Shown piece after piece: positions 34,860 to 46,615 of a stretch of 64,000 bases of DNA. Where the stretch lies: the NCBI RefSeq assembly GCF_963169125.1, contig NC_084797.1:89065868-89129867 (forward strand). The letters are read 5' to 3'. The position numbers were made by a program, and so were the translations under genes. A model generated the notes under the pieces. It searched no databases and had not been told where the DNA came from. It worked only from the letters and a program-made list of their open reading frames with translations. The stretch is from Humulus lupulus (taxonomy: Eukaryota > Streptophyta > Magnoliopsida > Rosales > Cannabaceae). Positions within the stretch are counted from its first letter, which is position 1. Each line of letters begins with the position of its first letter.

Positions 34860-36264
34860 CTTCAATCCACACTCCTTGAGAGAATTAGAGAAGCGCAGAA
34901 GAAGGATCCTTAGTTGAGGAAACACAGGGAGAATGTCTTAGATGGATTGGCTAGAGTCTATTTCAGAGGTAGATCTGTTAAGATATAAAAATAAGATTTG
35001 TGTTCCGATGGATTCTAGTATCAGGTGAGATATTCTGAATGAGTCTCATACCAATCCTTATTCTCTACATCCGGGTACGAAGAAGATTTACCAAGACCTA
35101 AAGACATTGTATTGGTTGCTAGGAATGAAGAAGGATGTGGTGGAATATTAGACAAGTGCTTAACCTACTAGTAGATGAAGGCTGAACACCAAAGGCTAGC
35201 AGGATTACTGCAACCTTTAGGGATTCTGGAGTGGAAGTGGGAGGATATTTCCATGGACTTCATGGTTGTATTGCCGATAATGGTGGGTTACATGACTTTG
35301 TGAGGGTGATTGTGCACAGGTACACAAAATCAGCCAACTTTTTTCATGTTAAAACAACTTATAAGGTGGAACAGTATGTAGAGTTGTATGTAAAGTAGGT
35401 TGTGCGTCTCCATGGGGCTCTGAGATTGATAATGTGTGACAGGGACTCCGAGTTGTATGTAGAGTTGAATGTTTTGGGAAAACCTACAGAAGGCTATGGG
35501 CACGCAGTTGAGATTCAGTATAGCTTATCATTCTCAGATGGATGGACAATCTAAAAGGATGATTCAAATACTAGAGGATATGTTGTGGGCCTATGTGCTG
35601 GTGTTTGGGGGATCTTGGAGTAAGTATCTCCCTTTGATTGAGTTTTCTTATAATAACAGGTATCAGGTGACTATCGAAGTGGCTTCGTATGAAATCTTGT
35701 ATGGGAGGAAGTGTAGATCGCCCATTCATTGGGATGAGATGGGTGAGAGGAAGTACTTAAGTCGTGCGACCATTCAGAGGACTAACGATGCAATTGAGAA
35801 GATTAGAGCTCGGATGCTCGCCTCCCAAAGTAGACAGAAGAGTTCAGATTAGAAACGTAGAAGTGTAGAGTTTCTCCTTTAAAGGAAGTGAAACAATTTT
35901 GAGTGATAGGAAAATTAAGTCCTATTTTTGTTGGCTCCTTTGAGATTGTGGAATGGGTTGGAGAGGGGGCTTACAGATTATCTATTCCTCCAACCTTATC
36001 AGGGGCTCACAATGTATTTCATGTGTCTATGCTCTAGAAGTACGTATCAGATCCTACACATGTGTTGAGTTATGATAACCTAGAATTGGACCAATATTTG
36101 TCTTATGAGGAAAACCAGTTTAGATGCTAGACAGAAAGGACAAAGTCTTACGGAACAAGACCATTGCCTTAATGAAAGTGTTGTGGAAAAACATCAAAGT
36201 AGAAGAGGCAACGTGGGAGCTTGAGTCAAATATGCATGATCAGCATCCCGAACTATTCAGGTAA
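34860..36264 (+). pseudogene. Element B integrase and chromodomain-like end, strongly decayed
   Basis: The zinc region is partly readable (HPGTKKIYQDLKTLYW) but its two Cys are lost to stops. The first catalytic Asp region (about 35250) is frameshifted and the second (about 35440) is overwritten by a local duplication of GAGTTGTATGTA. The last third is open for 127 codons (35469-35852: GSWSKYLPLIEFSYNN, SPIHWDEMGERKYL), with SKRMI where the catalytic Glu should be. The chromodomain-like end is out of frame and the ancestral TAA is at about 36262. Confidence 0.8.
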
Positions 36265-36286
36265 ATTTTGAGGAAGAAATTTCTAT

Positions 36287-36300
36287 AAGGATGGGATAGT
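36287..36300 (+). other. Element B polypurine tract
   Basis: AAGGATGGGATAGT, directly before the 3' LTR. Confidence 0.75.
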
Positions 36301-38422
36301 TGTAACGCCCAAAATTTGTTAATAAGGCTTAGTGCCTTGATTAGCGTGCTTAATTTAATTGTATTATTACGTGATTAATTATTATATATGTGCATCATGA
36401 TTTGATTGCCTGGGTTATGATATGATATGACTAGATATGCATGTTTAGGTGTATTAAATATGCATGTGGGCCCGTTCTGGTTAATAAGGGAATGTTTTCA
36501 ATTTTGGCCTGTTGAGGGCATAAATGTAATTATGTGTGTTATGCTTGAGACCATATTATTCTGGTGATATATTTGAGATGTGTTGTCCGAGGCGGTCCAA
36601 CGAATAGTCACAATAGGGTCAAATACCCAGCTAGGGGTGAGCCTCAGTGTATTTTGGGAACATAGTACGTATTTGGGGTTACCGGATAACACATAGTTAT
36701 TTAGCGATTATTTGGGTATGCCGTGATAAATTGGGGATTTATAGGACTACTCGAGGAATTAGAGAAAATGTGACAAATGACAAATTTCCCTTGGTGGTAT
36801 TAAAGGGCTAAGAATTGATCTAGGGGCATGATGGTCTTTTGGTGTTAAGGATAGAGTTGGGAAGCTTTGAGAAATAATCAGAAAGGAACCACTTAGTCAC
36901 TTAGCCTCTCACTCTCTCTCACACATGTTTCTCTTTCCCTCTCTCCCTTAGGATCACTTGTCTACTTTTCTTTATGAATTTCTAGAGGAAAAGGGCTTGG
37001 GGATTGAAGGTAATTGAAGTTTGAAAGTGATTAACAACAGCTGAGGATCGAAATTGTCATTGAGGTAAGGTTATCTCTGTTTTTCTTTATTAAAATTCTG
37101 TTGAGGTTTATCTAAGTTTTAGACTTAGGTTTGCTTTTGATTTGAACTAGGTATTTGATTGGTTTTCTAAGATGTTTCTACTGCTCTAAGTGTTTGGAAT
37201 GATTTTTGGAAATTTGGAAATCTGAAAAATGTTGGGAAAAACTGGGTTCGCAGGATTACGCCGCAGTGCTATTCTTGAGCGTCGAAGCTCGCTTGAACCT
37301 AGAAGGCCTAAAGGGGTTGCTGAATCCCCTCGGCGTAGCAGCGCAGGTTGAGGCGCACCGCAGCCCGTTCACCCTAGTGAGAGCCTCCTGCTCTCTGACT
37401 TCTAGAGGGACGCGGTGCCTCTGAGGAGAACAGCGACTCCTATAGAAAATATAGGGAAATTAGGGATTTTAGGTTTGGAAACTCAACTTAGGGTGTTCGG
37501 GAAGGATCCTACTATCTGGTTTAGTAGAATTCAAGGTCCAGAGGACTAAAACTAGGTTCGGTCGTCTTTATTTATTTAAGATTTATTGAGGTACCATATC
37601 ATTGTGATTTATGACCAATCTGAGAGGTTGACGTGGATCGTATCTACGCCGCTTATCCAGGGCTTGCAGGACTTAGGAGAAGAAATTGTTTTTGCTCGTA
37701 GAGCAAGGCATGGCTCGATTATCTACAATTAGTGTTATATGTGAATGTCTGTAATTATTATTTCATGTATGTATGTTGACACTAAACGGCTAGGGTTAGG
37801 GTCGGGAAGGGCCAGAATTGGCATTAAGCATGCTGAATGCAGGACTCTATGGCATGGCCATCTAGGGTGTTGTGTTCACCCGCTCAGTTAGGACCGTGAA
37901 CTTGGTGCCTGGTAATGCACCCTGATAAGCTCAAGCCGCTTTTTTGAATTGTCTGTTATGTTCGTATTTAGTTATGCATTTACTGAAATTAATTATTACG
38001 TGCAATGTTTGTGGAGTTTTCTTGTTGGGCCTTGGCTCACGGATGCTCTATGGTGGAGGTAAAGGCAAGGGAAAGGCCGACCAAGCATGAGTTTGACGGC
38101 ATGGAGCGGCACGTACATGTTTGGCCTACTTGTATGCCATAGCTGGGGTTGTTTTGAGGAACACGTTATAAATATCTAGTTTTGTCCCCTAGGTTGACTG
38201 TATTTTAAATTTTTAGTTGTAAATATTTTTAAACCAATGTTTTGGGATCCCAATGTAACACTTTTATGATTTATATGAATGTCTAAACTTTTTTACTGAA
38301 TTCTTTTTTGAATGAGTCTTTACATTAATTAATCACACTTTTTGGTCTGATACCTCGATTGGCGAGTTAATTGCACGTTTTAAAATTCCATGGAAATTTC
38401 TCTAGGGTAGTAGGTCGTTACA
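36301..38422 (+). repeat. Element B 3' LTR
   Basis: TGTAACGCCC...GTCGTTACA, 2122 bases, the fuller copy of B's LTR. GC-rich block at about 37245-37420; conserved 20-mer with one change at 38028-38047. An open frame beginning at 38371 runs out of this LTR into E's gag and is a junction artefact. Confidence 0.92.
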
Positions 38423-38427
38423 ATGCC

Positions 38428-39329
38428 CGTCCAGAGGGCATATCTGGCACAAGTGCCAACAACTATCCTCTCTGCGCAAAGCTAGAGAGTCTGAAGAAGA
38501 TAATACTGAAGATGGCCAAAATACAGGACCACAACTCTGATTCAGATGATGAAGATGGGGAGCCATATGGTCCACACATTGTTGAAGCCCCGTTACATCG
38601 AGACTTCAAAATGTTGGACATCACTCCCTACAGGGGTGTCAAAGACCCTTCCGACCATTAGCCTAAGTTCAACAGATTGATGTCTGTACATCTCGTCTCC
38701 AAGGATGCAAGATGCCATGTCTTTTCGTTAATATTGATGGGACCTTTTGACGAATGGTTCATGAAACACTGATGAGGATCAATCCATTCTTGGCACCAAC
38801 TCTCCGCCACCCTCCAAAGACAATTCATAGTTGCTTGGAAGATGCATTTCGAGGTCAATGCTTTAGCCAACATTAAGTAGGGACACCTAGAAACCCTCAA
38901 AGCATAAATAAAACCCTTTAAGGATGAAGCAGCCACGACCAAGAGGGCCAATGATGGCCAACAGTTGATGGCCTTGGAAGTTGGCATTCGACCAGGTTCT
39001 CCACTATGGTATGACCTGCATAGGCATGGATGCCAAGGCTCGACGACTTCATACCTCGGGCCCAAGAATATATTCACTTGGAGGATGCCTAGATTGGAGC
39101 CTTCAGAGGACCAATTTCACTCCCGGTTCCTATAGTGCCAGCTCTCATGGCTCCGGGGTCGTAGTTCTCGCCATACAATCATGGATAAACGAGTGTCATG
39201 AGTGCCCCTCAATAAAGTCCAATTGTTCCTCAAGTTGGGTATAGCACTTTTTGACCTACTTTCAGTGCTGGAACTACGGTTTCCGCCCAATCAGCGACTC
39301 CCAACGAGGGCACCAATAGAAGCAAGAGC
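38428..39329 (+). pseudogene. gag: Element E gag, capsid region
   Basis: Follows B's right TSD copy. It is a Tat-like retrotransposon gag domain: an acidic stretch (SDSDDEDGEP), then FKMLDITPYRGVKDPSDH and a capsid-like region with DEWFMKH, broken by a TAG at 38659 and further stops. J has the matching motif FSKFNGDGDPSDHLGMF at about 63577. It is cut at 39329 by the solo LTR F and continues at 41383. Confidence 0.75.
39325..39329. repeat. Target-site duplication of F (left copy)
   Basis: AGAGC, repeated exactly at 41378-41382. Confidence 0.85.
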
Positions 39330-41377
39330 TGTTAGGAACAATTCCTAGTGTGCAACGGAAATTGCAGTAATGGTATACAACAAAAAATTTCATATAAACA
39401 ACTTTATATGATGATCCTTTAATAAGCAATATGTTAATCAATATATAATATAAATATGAAAAATAATACAAAACGATTTACATCTTGTAGCCTATCAAGA
39501 ATCCTTGAATCTTTTCGTATATGTTTCAATCTTCCTATCCTTTCTAGAGTACTCACACCTAGATCCTACAAGACGTTCTCTACACCATAAGATGTGGGTG
39601 GGCACATAGAGAACAAAGATCAATTTCTGAATAAATAGTACTCTCAACTCATGAGACTTTTGATTATAGGCTAGAGAGAAATGTTTTTTGCTTTCTAAAA
39701 AAAGATGATAGTTTTTCTTCTTTGTAAAAACATGTTAAGCCTTGTTGTTTTTATTTTCTATCATATTGAATATATTGACATTATTACCATAATAATAATA
39801 ATGAAGAAAATTATAGTAATGATAAAAGACAAAGTCTAACATTCCATTTTAAAACCTCTTTTAAAATATTTTATTATTTAATTAAAAATAAAAATTAAAA
39901 ACCAACTTTTGATAACATCAGAAGTTCCACACGCATAGAGCAATCTCAGCCCTATGCGTGTGGCCTATCCCTAAAATGGGATTTTGATTTTTTTATATGT
40001 TTTTTATTTTCATTAATTCATAATTAGATATCGAAATAAGGTATCATATTTTTATGAAAAAGATAACAACTTAAATTTCAAAATTCAAAATTCAAAAATT
40101 GAATTTTCATTATCATCTTATTATTAAATAAATAAATATAATAATCAAAACCAATTTTGACCATCCATATTTATGTATTCATACATAAATGAAATAATTG
40201 ATTAAAATCAATTTACTCTATTTCCACACAATTTTCAAAATTGATCAAATGCAATAATAAATTGTGCAACTTCAATTATCACATAATTGCACATTTATCC
40301 CGAAGAATTAATATTCTCTCAAATAGCTCATTTACGATTTAACCCTTATATCATCTCTTACATTAATTAGTGTTGATAGAGCCGCTCCAGGGACCTATGG
40401 ACCAATAATTTCAAGCTCCAATAACCCAAACTCTTTGATTAAATAATCATATTCATTAATCTCATGATTATTCCATTATAAATATGACACTAAACTATTC
40501 AGAATTAAAGGCATATATTTATTGAATGCTTTATTGTAACCATAAAGTGTCTATTGATATAATCATTACATACAAATTAATCCTCTATTGATGATTCATA
40601 ATTAAGTGCGAAGAAAATTATTGTTTTACCCTTTTAATTATATCTTGATTGCTAGTGTACCATTGACTTTACTAGTGAAGGTTAATTCATAATTTGATTA
40701 AGAATTTGACGTCAATAACCTTTTCAGTTCCAAAAGCCAATCCAATAGAGAATCATCATTCAATCTATAAGAAGGTATAGATTCCATATCTGTTAACCTA
40801 TATCTCCAACCATATATATCATTGAGTCCCCAAAACAATAGTTCTTAGCCTGATCATTCTCACAAACCGTAATGCATGAATCAAAGGATCATGTGACATA
40901 TATAGGAGTTCATGGTAACTTCAGGATTAAGATTAGTTTACATATGATAATCAGTTGATGTGCTTTATAATACTACGAAACATTATTCAAACAAGTATTA
41001 TTAAATCACTTCTGGTCCAGTTCTTCATACTCTCAACATGCAAAGTACCTCCACTAAAGTGTCCTACTACACTAGTAACCCAGATCTAGGTCACATGTAT
41101 TCATAATACTAGTGGACCGTACAACCAGTAATTAATCTAAAGATTCCATAACTTTATTTTACTGTGAACTATTTAAGTTCATTATCTCAATCTCGATCCT
41201 CTCATATCAATATGAGAATGACACCACATAGATGAACATGGGAATTTTCTGATTTATACTTAATGTTATTTACAATAATATAGTACATAAGCTACATATA
41301 TACAATAATTTAATTCATTCATTTATTTCATTAAAACATTGTCTACTACAATTGCTTTATGGGCACAATTCCAAACA
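39330..41377. mobile_element. Element F: solo LTR, probably Copia
   Basis: A 2048-base AT-rich insert that starts TGTTAGGAACAATTCC and ends GGGCACAATTCCAAACA, flanked by a perfect 5-bp TSD. It has TG...CA ends but no primer site, polypurine tract or coding domain, so it is best read as a solo LTR left by recombination between two LTRs. The family is a guess from the TGTTAGGAA start and low GC. Short frames inside show nothing. Strand is not certain. Confidence 0.75.
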
Positions 41378-41382
41378 AGAGC

Positions 41383-41890
41383 CTTGGAAAAGGCAGAACA
41401 AGAAGCCCAATAGCAGTGTCGTATTCTTAGTTCATTGATTTGGTGAATACTCGGGAGAATATTTTCCTTGCCACAGAGCAGCAATTCCATTACTAGAGAC
41501 CTCTTCCCATCCAAAGGGATAAGGAGTGCAGGGAAATACGAAGTTCTGCGAATTCCACAATGACATTGGAGACCACACCAACGAGTGCAGATAACTTCAA
41601 GATGAGATTGAGAATCTCATCAAGTTAGGGCACCTACACATGTATGTCAGGGCTAGAGAACGCCCAACCCAGGCTTCGGTTGTAGTTTAGCATCCTCCAT
41701 AGAAGGTGGAGACTCCTCAGGCTCAAGGCCAAGTTCTAACTGCACCACAACAAGTGGTAAATGGACCTCCTTCGATGAACGGAAGTGTAGGGACAATATC
41801 TGGAGAACTCCACCAGAGGGCACATAAAGGGGCTTGCGAAATTGAATGCGAGCTCGTGAGCCCTAAAACATGATGATGATGAAGTGCTGA
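41383..41890 (+). pseudogene. gag: Element E gag, C-terminal zinc-like region
   Basis: Contains CEFHNDIGDHTNEC at 41547-41588, a Cys-His-His-Cys pattern found near the end of Tat-like gag, followed by LQDEIENLIKLGHL. The matching motif in G is at 60244-60285, exactly the same length. A TAA stands between the motif and the Leu-Gln that follows it. The rest of the stretch is frameshifted. Confidence 0.72.
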
Positions 41891-42330
41891 CATTGGCCCA
41901 ACTCCTAGTGTAGATGCCTCGAATGACGGGCCAGATCATAACCTTATCTGAGAACGTTGCTCAGAGAGTGCATTTCCCCCATGATGATTTTTTGGTAATA
42001 AAATGCCAGATTTCCAACAAGATGGCAGCTCAGATCCTGGTAGATAACAGGAGTTCCGTGAACATCATGTTCAAGTCAGCTTTCGAGAAGATTGGGTTGC
42101 CGGGAAGTGAACTCTTCTCATGTACCTCAACACTCTATGGGTTCTCGGGTGAGGGCCTAATTCCAATAATGAAAATCATGCTACCTTGGACACGAGGAGA
42201 AGTGTCTTGCCAGACCTTCGAGTATTGCAATTTTGTGGTGGTGGACTGCTCGTTGGCTTATAACGCCATCATGGGATGCCATCCCAGATGGAGTATGGGG
42301 CAGCCACCTCTATTCGCCACTTGTCCCTGA
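41891..42330 (+). pseudogene. Element E protease (active site changed)
   Basis: An open frame from 41914 covers a Tat-like aspartic protease: HFPHDDFLVIKCQI, then LVDNRSSVNIMF at the active site. G has MIDHGSSTSILF here; the Gly after the catalytic Asp pair is Arg in E, so the site is dead. YGFSGEG and YNAIMGCHP match YGFTGNG and YNVMIGRP in G. Confidence 0.78.
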
Positions 42331-42589
42331 AGTTTCCCACAGAGGTAGGAACCAACACAGTTTGCGGGGACCAAAAAGAAGCTCGCCAATGTTACAATGT
42401 GTCGCTATAGCATCCAATAATGGTGGTTGAAGTAGCAGCCTCCTCCAGTGGAAATGGTGGTCCAAACTGTTCAAGAAGAGGAGTCCAGCAAGTTGGATAC
42501 CAAGGTTAAAGATGATAAGGATATTGAGCCCATGGAGGAAGCTGAAGAAGTGATTCTTGACAACTCCAACCTAGAAAGGAAAACTAAGG

Positions 42590-43068
42590 TCGGGTAGAAC
42601 CTCAAGGCAGATGTCTGAGAAGCTTTGGTGTGCTTTCTCCACAAGAACCAGGACATATTTTCCTGGTCTCATGATGAGTATTGACTTGAACATCATCTTC
42701 CACACCTTAAACATTGACCCAAATGTTGGTCCGGTGCAACAGAAAATGAGGACAATAGACATGACCACGACGAAGGCCTTGAAGGAAGAAGTCGAGAAGC
42801 TTCTTGGGAATGGCTTTATATGGGAGGCCTAATACTCCATATGGTTATCCAATCTGGTGCTAGTCCCAAAGCCTAATGGTACCTAGAAAACATGTATTAA
42901 CTTCTCCAACCTTAACAAGGCCTGCCTAATAGAATGCTTCCCATTGTCGAAGATTGATCAGATAGTCGATGCCACCACCGGGTATGAGCTCAGATCTCCA
43001 TGCATTGCTGACCAGGAGCACACCATCTTCCAAATAGATAAAGGCATCTACTACTACAAAGTGGCATA
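42590..43068 (+). pseudogene. Element E reverse transcriptase, N-terminal fragment
   Basis: Tat-like RT: a segment with DIFSWSHDEY, then ALKEEVEKLLGNGFIWEA, a stop, WLSNLVLVPKPNGT, a stop, CINFSNLNKACLIECFPLSKIDQIVDATTG. The palm is shortened by an internal deletion near 42995, after which DKGIYYYKV is recognisable. Similarity ends at about 43068, before the catalytic YVDD-type motif. No RNase H or integrase of E remains; G's LTR sequence follows. Confidence 0.75.
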
Positions 43069-43390
43069 TACTCGGGCGCAAGCGTAAAGTTACCATAACT
43101 TGAGCAAGAAAGACCCAAGTCCCCTAGACTGGGCCAAATGCCCGTAGAGCAACACTAAGTTCCATAGAACCTAATTTTTTTCTGGCCTTCCACAAATCTG
43201 AGTTGCCTAGACTCGAGTACAAGCCTCAAGTTACCCAAACTAGGCTATAAACTAAAGTTATTTCTCGGGAACCAAGTGCCTACAAAGTAAGTATAAGAAC
43301 TCGGAAGCCAACAAATTTGTGGAATTTGCAAGACTTGAGTCACCAAGACTTTAGCACAAGTTCCAAGTTGCATCAACTAGGGCATTCTAG
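43069..43390 (+). repeat. Degenerate repeats at the E/G joint
   Basis: Three related stretches, near 43069, 43207 and 43330, share the pattern ACTCGAGTnCAAGC...CAAGTTACC...AACTAGG. They are imperfect and spaced about 120-140 bases. They may be upstream repeats of G's LTR or a short separate repeat. Confidence 0.45.
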
Positions 43391-44169
43391 ACCTAAGTCT
43401 CTTAAGACTGAGGCCCACACATGGTGGATAAAATAAGGTTGTATAAATCAATTTTTTCATGATGTTACATTACGCTAAAAATTTGAGAAAATCCTTGTAC
43501 ATTTTAAGTCTAATTTGAATTATTACTAAACAGTGTTAAAAACGTGTTAAGTGAAAAAGCAAAGAAGGAAAGTAGTTAGTGCAACCAAAAGCCATTCTCA
43601 AAAAATTATACTATACATAGTTGTGCTCGAGGGCTCAAGCATTCATTGTCACGACATCCCACAAGCGTTGACAAAAGGCTGAGGCTTGAAAACAAAGAAT
43701 AATGTGTTAGTACCAAAGACGTAAGTGCTTCCAGAATCAAGTATTGTTATCACAAAATTGACATGTCTAACGTGGCATTAAGTTTGGACATTTTGAACAG
43801 ATTGGGTAGACCTCCTGACAAGTTGATCAATGATTACCTGCAAGATATACGACAAGTTACTGCTCGGTATACTATCACAGAGGCTTAGCTGGCCGGAGTA
43901 CACCTGACAAATGAATAATAGTTGTTGCTCGGTACGCTTGCTAGGAGATCAGTTGGTCGGTATGATGAACAGACATACTTGCTCAGATGAAAGAAGTTAC
44001 ACTCACCGTCAGCATTCCGTAAGAATTGCCTAACCATCTGCAAAGAGCACCTAACAACCCTAAAAACTTGGGCAAGCCTCTTGAAGAGTAGGACAGCAAC
44101 TACGTGCGAGAAGAATGGGATATTTCCTCAATCAGTTACGACATGTGCAGCCCTGGGCCAACGGAGCAT

Positions 44170-44177
44170 TATAAATA
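44170..44177 (+). promoter_or_regulatory. TATA box of element G LTR
   Basis: TATAAATA, with AAAACCCTCC following; same octamer as in E and J. Confidence 0.55.
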
Positions 44178-44598
44178 AAAACCCTCCACCACAGTGGAGA
44201 GGCTTCAGAGAAATAGCATACCGACTAACACCAGGGATATACCGAGCAGCTTGACTTGGTACTTAGCAGCGATTCTGCCATACATTATTGTCTTTTACAT
44301 ATAGAAATCCACTTGTAATCCCTTGTGATCTTGTGTAAACCTTCAAATTAATACAAATCTAAGAGGACGTAGGTCATTACCAATATTTGGGGTCAAACCT
44401 CTATAATTCCTAGTGTTCTCTATTATTCATTGCTCATTATTACTAGGTTCTTAGCTAATTTATGGTGTATTGATTTTCTAACTAAAAGCTCTCTAATTAA
44501 TTATTTGACTCCACGTCAGATAGCTAAAAACTAGTCAACATTTTTGTGCTTTCATTGAGAGCATAAGACAATCACATTCAGATTCTATTGCTGCAAGG

Positions 44599-44823
44599 AT
44601 GGTAGTCTCAAGGAGAAGGTCAAGCCAAGAGCCTCCAAAACCCGAGGCTGAAGTCTCTCATCAAGTCTTGTCAATGAGAAATTTAGATGGGCAGCGAAGT
44701 GACATGCCACCTAGGAATCCATCTGGTGTTGGGGGGAAAACCGCTGGGCCCACGGCACTAGGACGAGGAGCTACTACCTCCGCTGGAATCACCCATGCAG
44801 GAACGTTAGGTGGAGCTGCTACG
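44599..44823 (+). pseudogene. gag: Element G gag, N-terminal part
   Basis: Opens MVVSRRRSSQEPPKPEAE, 59 bases after the LTR end, and is open to the H insertion at 44823. Removing H and one TSD copy joins this frame, in phase, to the minus-strand segment 51951-51604, with a single TAG shortly after the joint. This is independent proof that the downstream segment has been inverted. The N-terminus is basic then Gly/Ala/Pro-rich. Confidence 0.8.
44819..44823. repeat. Target-site duplication of element H (left copy)
   Basis: CTACG. The partner is at 51947-51951 and reads CGTAG on the plus strand, i.e. CTACG on the minus strand, because H's right end has been inverted. Confidence 0.88.
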
Positions 44824-45438
44824 TGTGGCATGCTGCCCCTTTGGCACACCCACATAGGGCCATTTTGTAAGTGTGCATGCCTTGGTGCTTGATCATTAGT
44901 CAAGTCTTGCACCAAGCAACCTCATGGGGTAGGGTAGCGTCAATTTTGTAATTATGCATATGTCTCCTAGACAAAAATCATATATGTTACTGGGAAGACC
45001 TTGTATCCCTAGAATGCTCTTTAGAGGGAGGTGACCTGGTGACTTAGGGAAGCACCATGGCCACCAGCAGATAGGGGCCAAAGCTATGTACTCCCTTGCC
45101 CTATTTAGGCTATATATTAATAAAATGATGTTTATCCATACTTGCCCTTGTATGCTCCCTTGTTGCCTATGTGTTACTTGTTTGTTATCTTTGTTGGGCC
45201 ATTGCGTGCCACTTGCCTTGTTGTGTGCTTTGTGTTGTGTGGACGTTCCAAAGAATGACTTGATTTATGCTTGCTCATACTTCGTTATTGCCCGTTGCAT
45301 GTCTGAGATGCGTATGTGGCTAACCACTGAGTTTGTTTGCTTGCAGGTGTGTGTTGTAGGCTGACTTGCTAGCTTGAAGTGTCTGCAAGTACCACACGTT
45401 CCGTCTACTTGGAGTACCTAAATAGACAGCCTGTGATA
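44824..45438 (+). repeat. Element H 5' LTR
   Basis: TGTGGCATGC...CCTGTGATA, 615 bases. The inverted partner 51952-52566 ends GTGACA, so the last bases here probably changed from ACA to ATA. TATATATTAA at 45111-45120 is the likely TATA box, with AATAAAATG just after. No gene inside. Confidence 0.9.
45111..45120 (+). promoter_or_regulatory. TATA-like box of element H LTR
   Basis: TATATATTAA, 328 bases before the LTR end; conserved in the inverted LTR at 52270-52279. Confidence 0.5.
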
Positions 45439-45440
45439 GT

Positions 45441-45452
45441 TGGTATCAGAGT
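45441..45452 (+). other. Element H primer-binding site
   Basis: TGGTATCAGAGT, 11 of 12 bases matching the initiator Met-tRNA complement. Confidence 0.82.
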
Positions 45453-45483
45453 CAGGTTAGAGAGAGCATGGCAAAACACACTA

Positions 45484-46590
45484 ATGGTGAGCAACACTCA
45501 GAGGATCGAAGCACTTGAGAAGCGTGTGGGGGAATTAGATGGCCTGGACGAAAGGGTCAGGGATCTTTCCTCTACAAGTCATAACTTTAGATCGTCAGAT
45601 GCAAGCAATCGCATAGCTGCACTAGAGAAGGAAAAAGATGTTCTCCTATCCAGAATAATCACATTGGAGCAAAGAAACACTCCAACAAGTACTTCTGTTT
45701 CCCCTTGGTGGGAAGAGCGCATTGCGGCGATGGAGCGCATACTGAAGGAAGAACAAGTTTCCATAAATGACACTATGGAAGACTGCAGGGAGGCAGTTGG
45801 CGTGCACAAAGAAGAAATGGCTGAGCTAACTGCAAAAGTAAACCTAACCATGCGAACGGTTGGGAATGCCTCTGCAACAGGGCCGATAGGTATGGAATAT
45901 GGCCGAGTTAAAGTCCCCGAGCCGAGGCCCTATAACGAGGCTAGAGACGCCAAAGAATTGGAAAATTTCCTCTTCGACATGGAACACTATTTTAGAGTTG
46001 TGCAGGCCGATTCGGAAGAAGGAAAGGTCGCCATGGCTACCATGTACTTGTCTAGGGATGCCAAGGTGTGGTTAAGGACAAAGTATGACGACATAGAGAA
46101 CGGTAGGTGCACCATCACATCTTGGGTAGACCAGAAGAGAGAACTGGAGACGTAATTTCTGCCAGAAAATGTCGCCTACATTGCTCGACGCCAATTGAGA
46201 GAGCTTAAATAAGTCGGGACAGTCCAAGAATATGTGAAGAAGTTCATGGGACTAATGCTCGATATAAAGGACAAGTCCAATGTAGACAGGCTCTTCTGCT
46301 TCCTCGAGGGATTGAAACAATGGGCCAAGCAAGTTCTTCATAGACACTGTGTGTCTGACCTAGCCATCGCTCAAGCTGATGCTGAACACTTAATAGACTA
46401 CACTCCGGAGAGCAGCCTGTCGAAAAGGGCTACCCCTCCAACTAGTTCAAGTAGCACTGGGAGTAAGAAGTCTGGGAAGTCATGGCAGGGCAAGAGTGAG
46501 GGAGAGAAGCCGCTAGCTTGTTGGTTCTGCAAAGGACCACATAATTCGGCAGTTTTCCCTTATTGGCCAAGAAGAACAGGGTGAGGGAGA
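45484..46590 (+). pseudogene. gag: Element H gag
   Basis: Gag of a different chromovirus type from A-D and I. The likely start is the ATG at 45484 (MVSNTQRIEALEKRVGEL); the open frame extends upstream into the LTR but without homology. Residues 1-110 form coiled-coil heptads (IEALEKRV, IAALEKEKDVL). The gag domain includes VKVPEPRPYNEARDAKELE, FLFDMEHYFRV and YLSRDAKVWLRTKYDD. TAA stops at about 46153 and 46210 replace likely CAA codons. The zinc knuckle CWFCKGPHNSAVFP (about 46520-46560) lacks the last Cys. Confidence 0.85.
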
Positions 46591-46615
46591 AGAGGAGGAT
46601 GAAGAGTATGCGCAC

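Larger units (their letters stand above)
2157..38422 (+). mobile_element. Element B: Tekay-like chromovirus LTR retrotransposon, disrupted by A, C and D
   Basis: The plus-strand order is 5' LTR (2157-2570 and 11284-12839), primer site, gag (13112-13336, then 32103 on), protease, reverse transcriptase, RNase H, integrase, chromodomain-like end, polypurine tract and 3' LTR (36301-38422). TSD is ATGCC. A lies in the 5' LTR and C (carrying D) lies in gag. Without inserts it would be about 8.7 kb. B is the most decayed chromovirus here: the integrase N-terminal half is nearly unreadable and the 5' LTR has lost two segments present in the 3' LTR. It lies in the gag of the Tat-like element E. Confidence 0.9.
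43069..44540 (+). repeat. Element G (Tat-like) 5' LTR, left edge uncertain
   Basis: The right boundary is firm: CTAGTCAACA at 44540, then TTTTTGTGCTTTCATTGAGAGC, almost the same junction as in J (62199-62220). The left edge is set only by where E's RT similarity ends. A TATA box lies 370 bases before the end. The first 320 bases hold degenerate repeats. No gene inside. Confidence 0.6.

Noticed and set aside
39330..41377. Possible single-copy gene or intron-containing locus in the AT-rich stretch
   Set aside because: No frame with protein features; exact 5-bp flanking duplication and TG...CA ends show an LTR insert.
45379..45483. Upstream extension of H gag to the ATG at 45379
   Set aside because: It would start inside the 5' LTR and run through the primer site; similarity begins at 45484.
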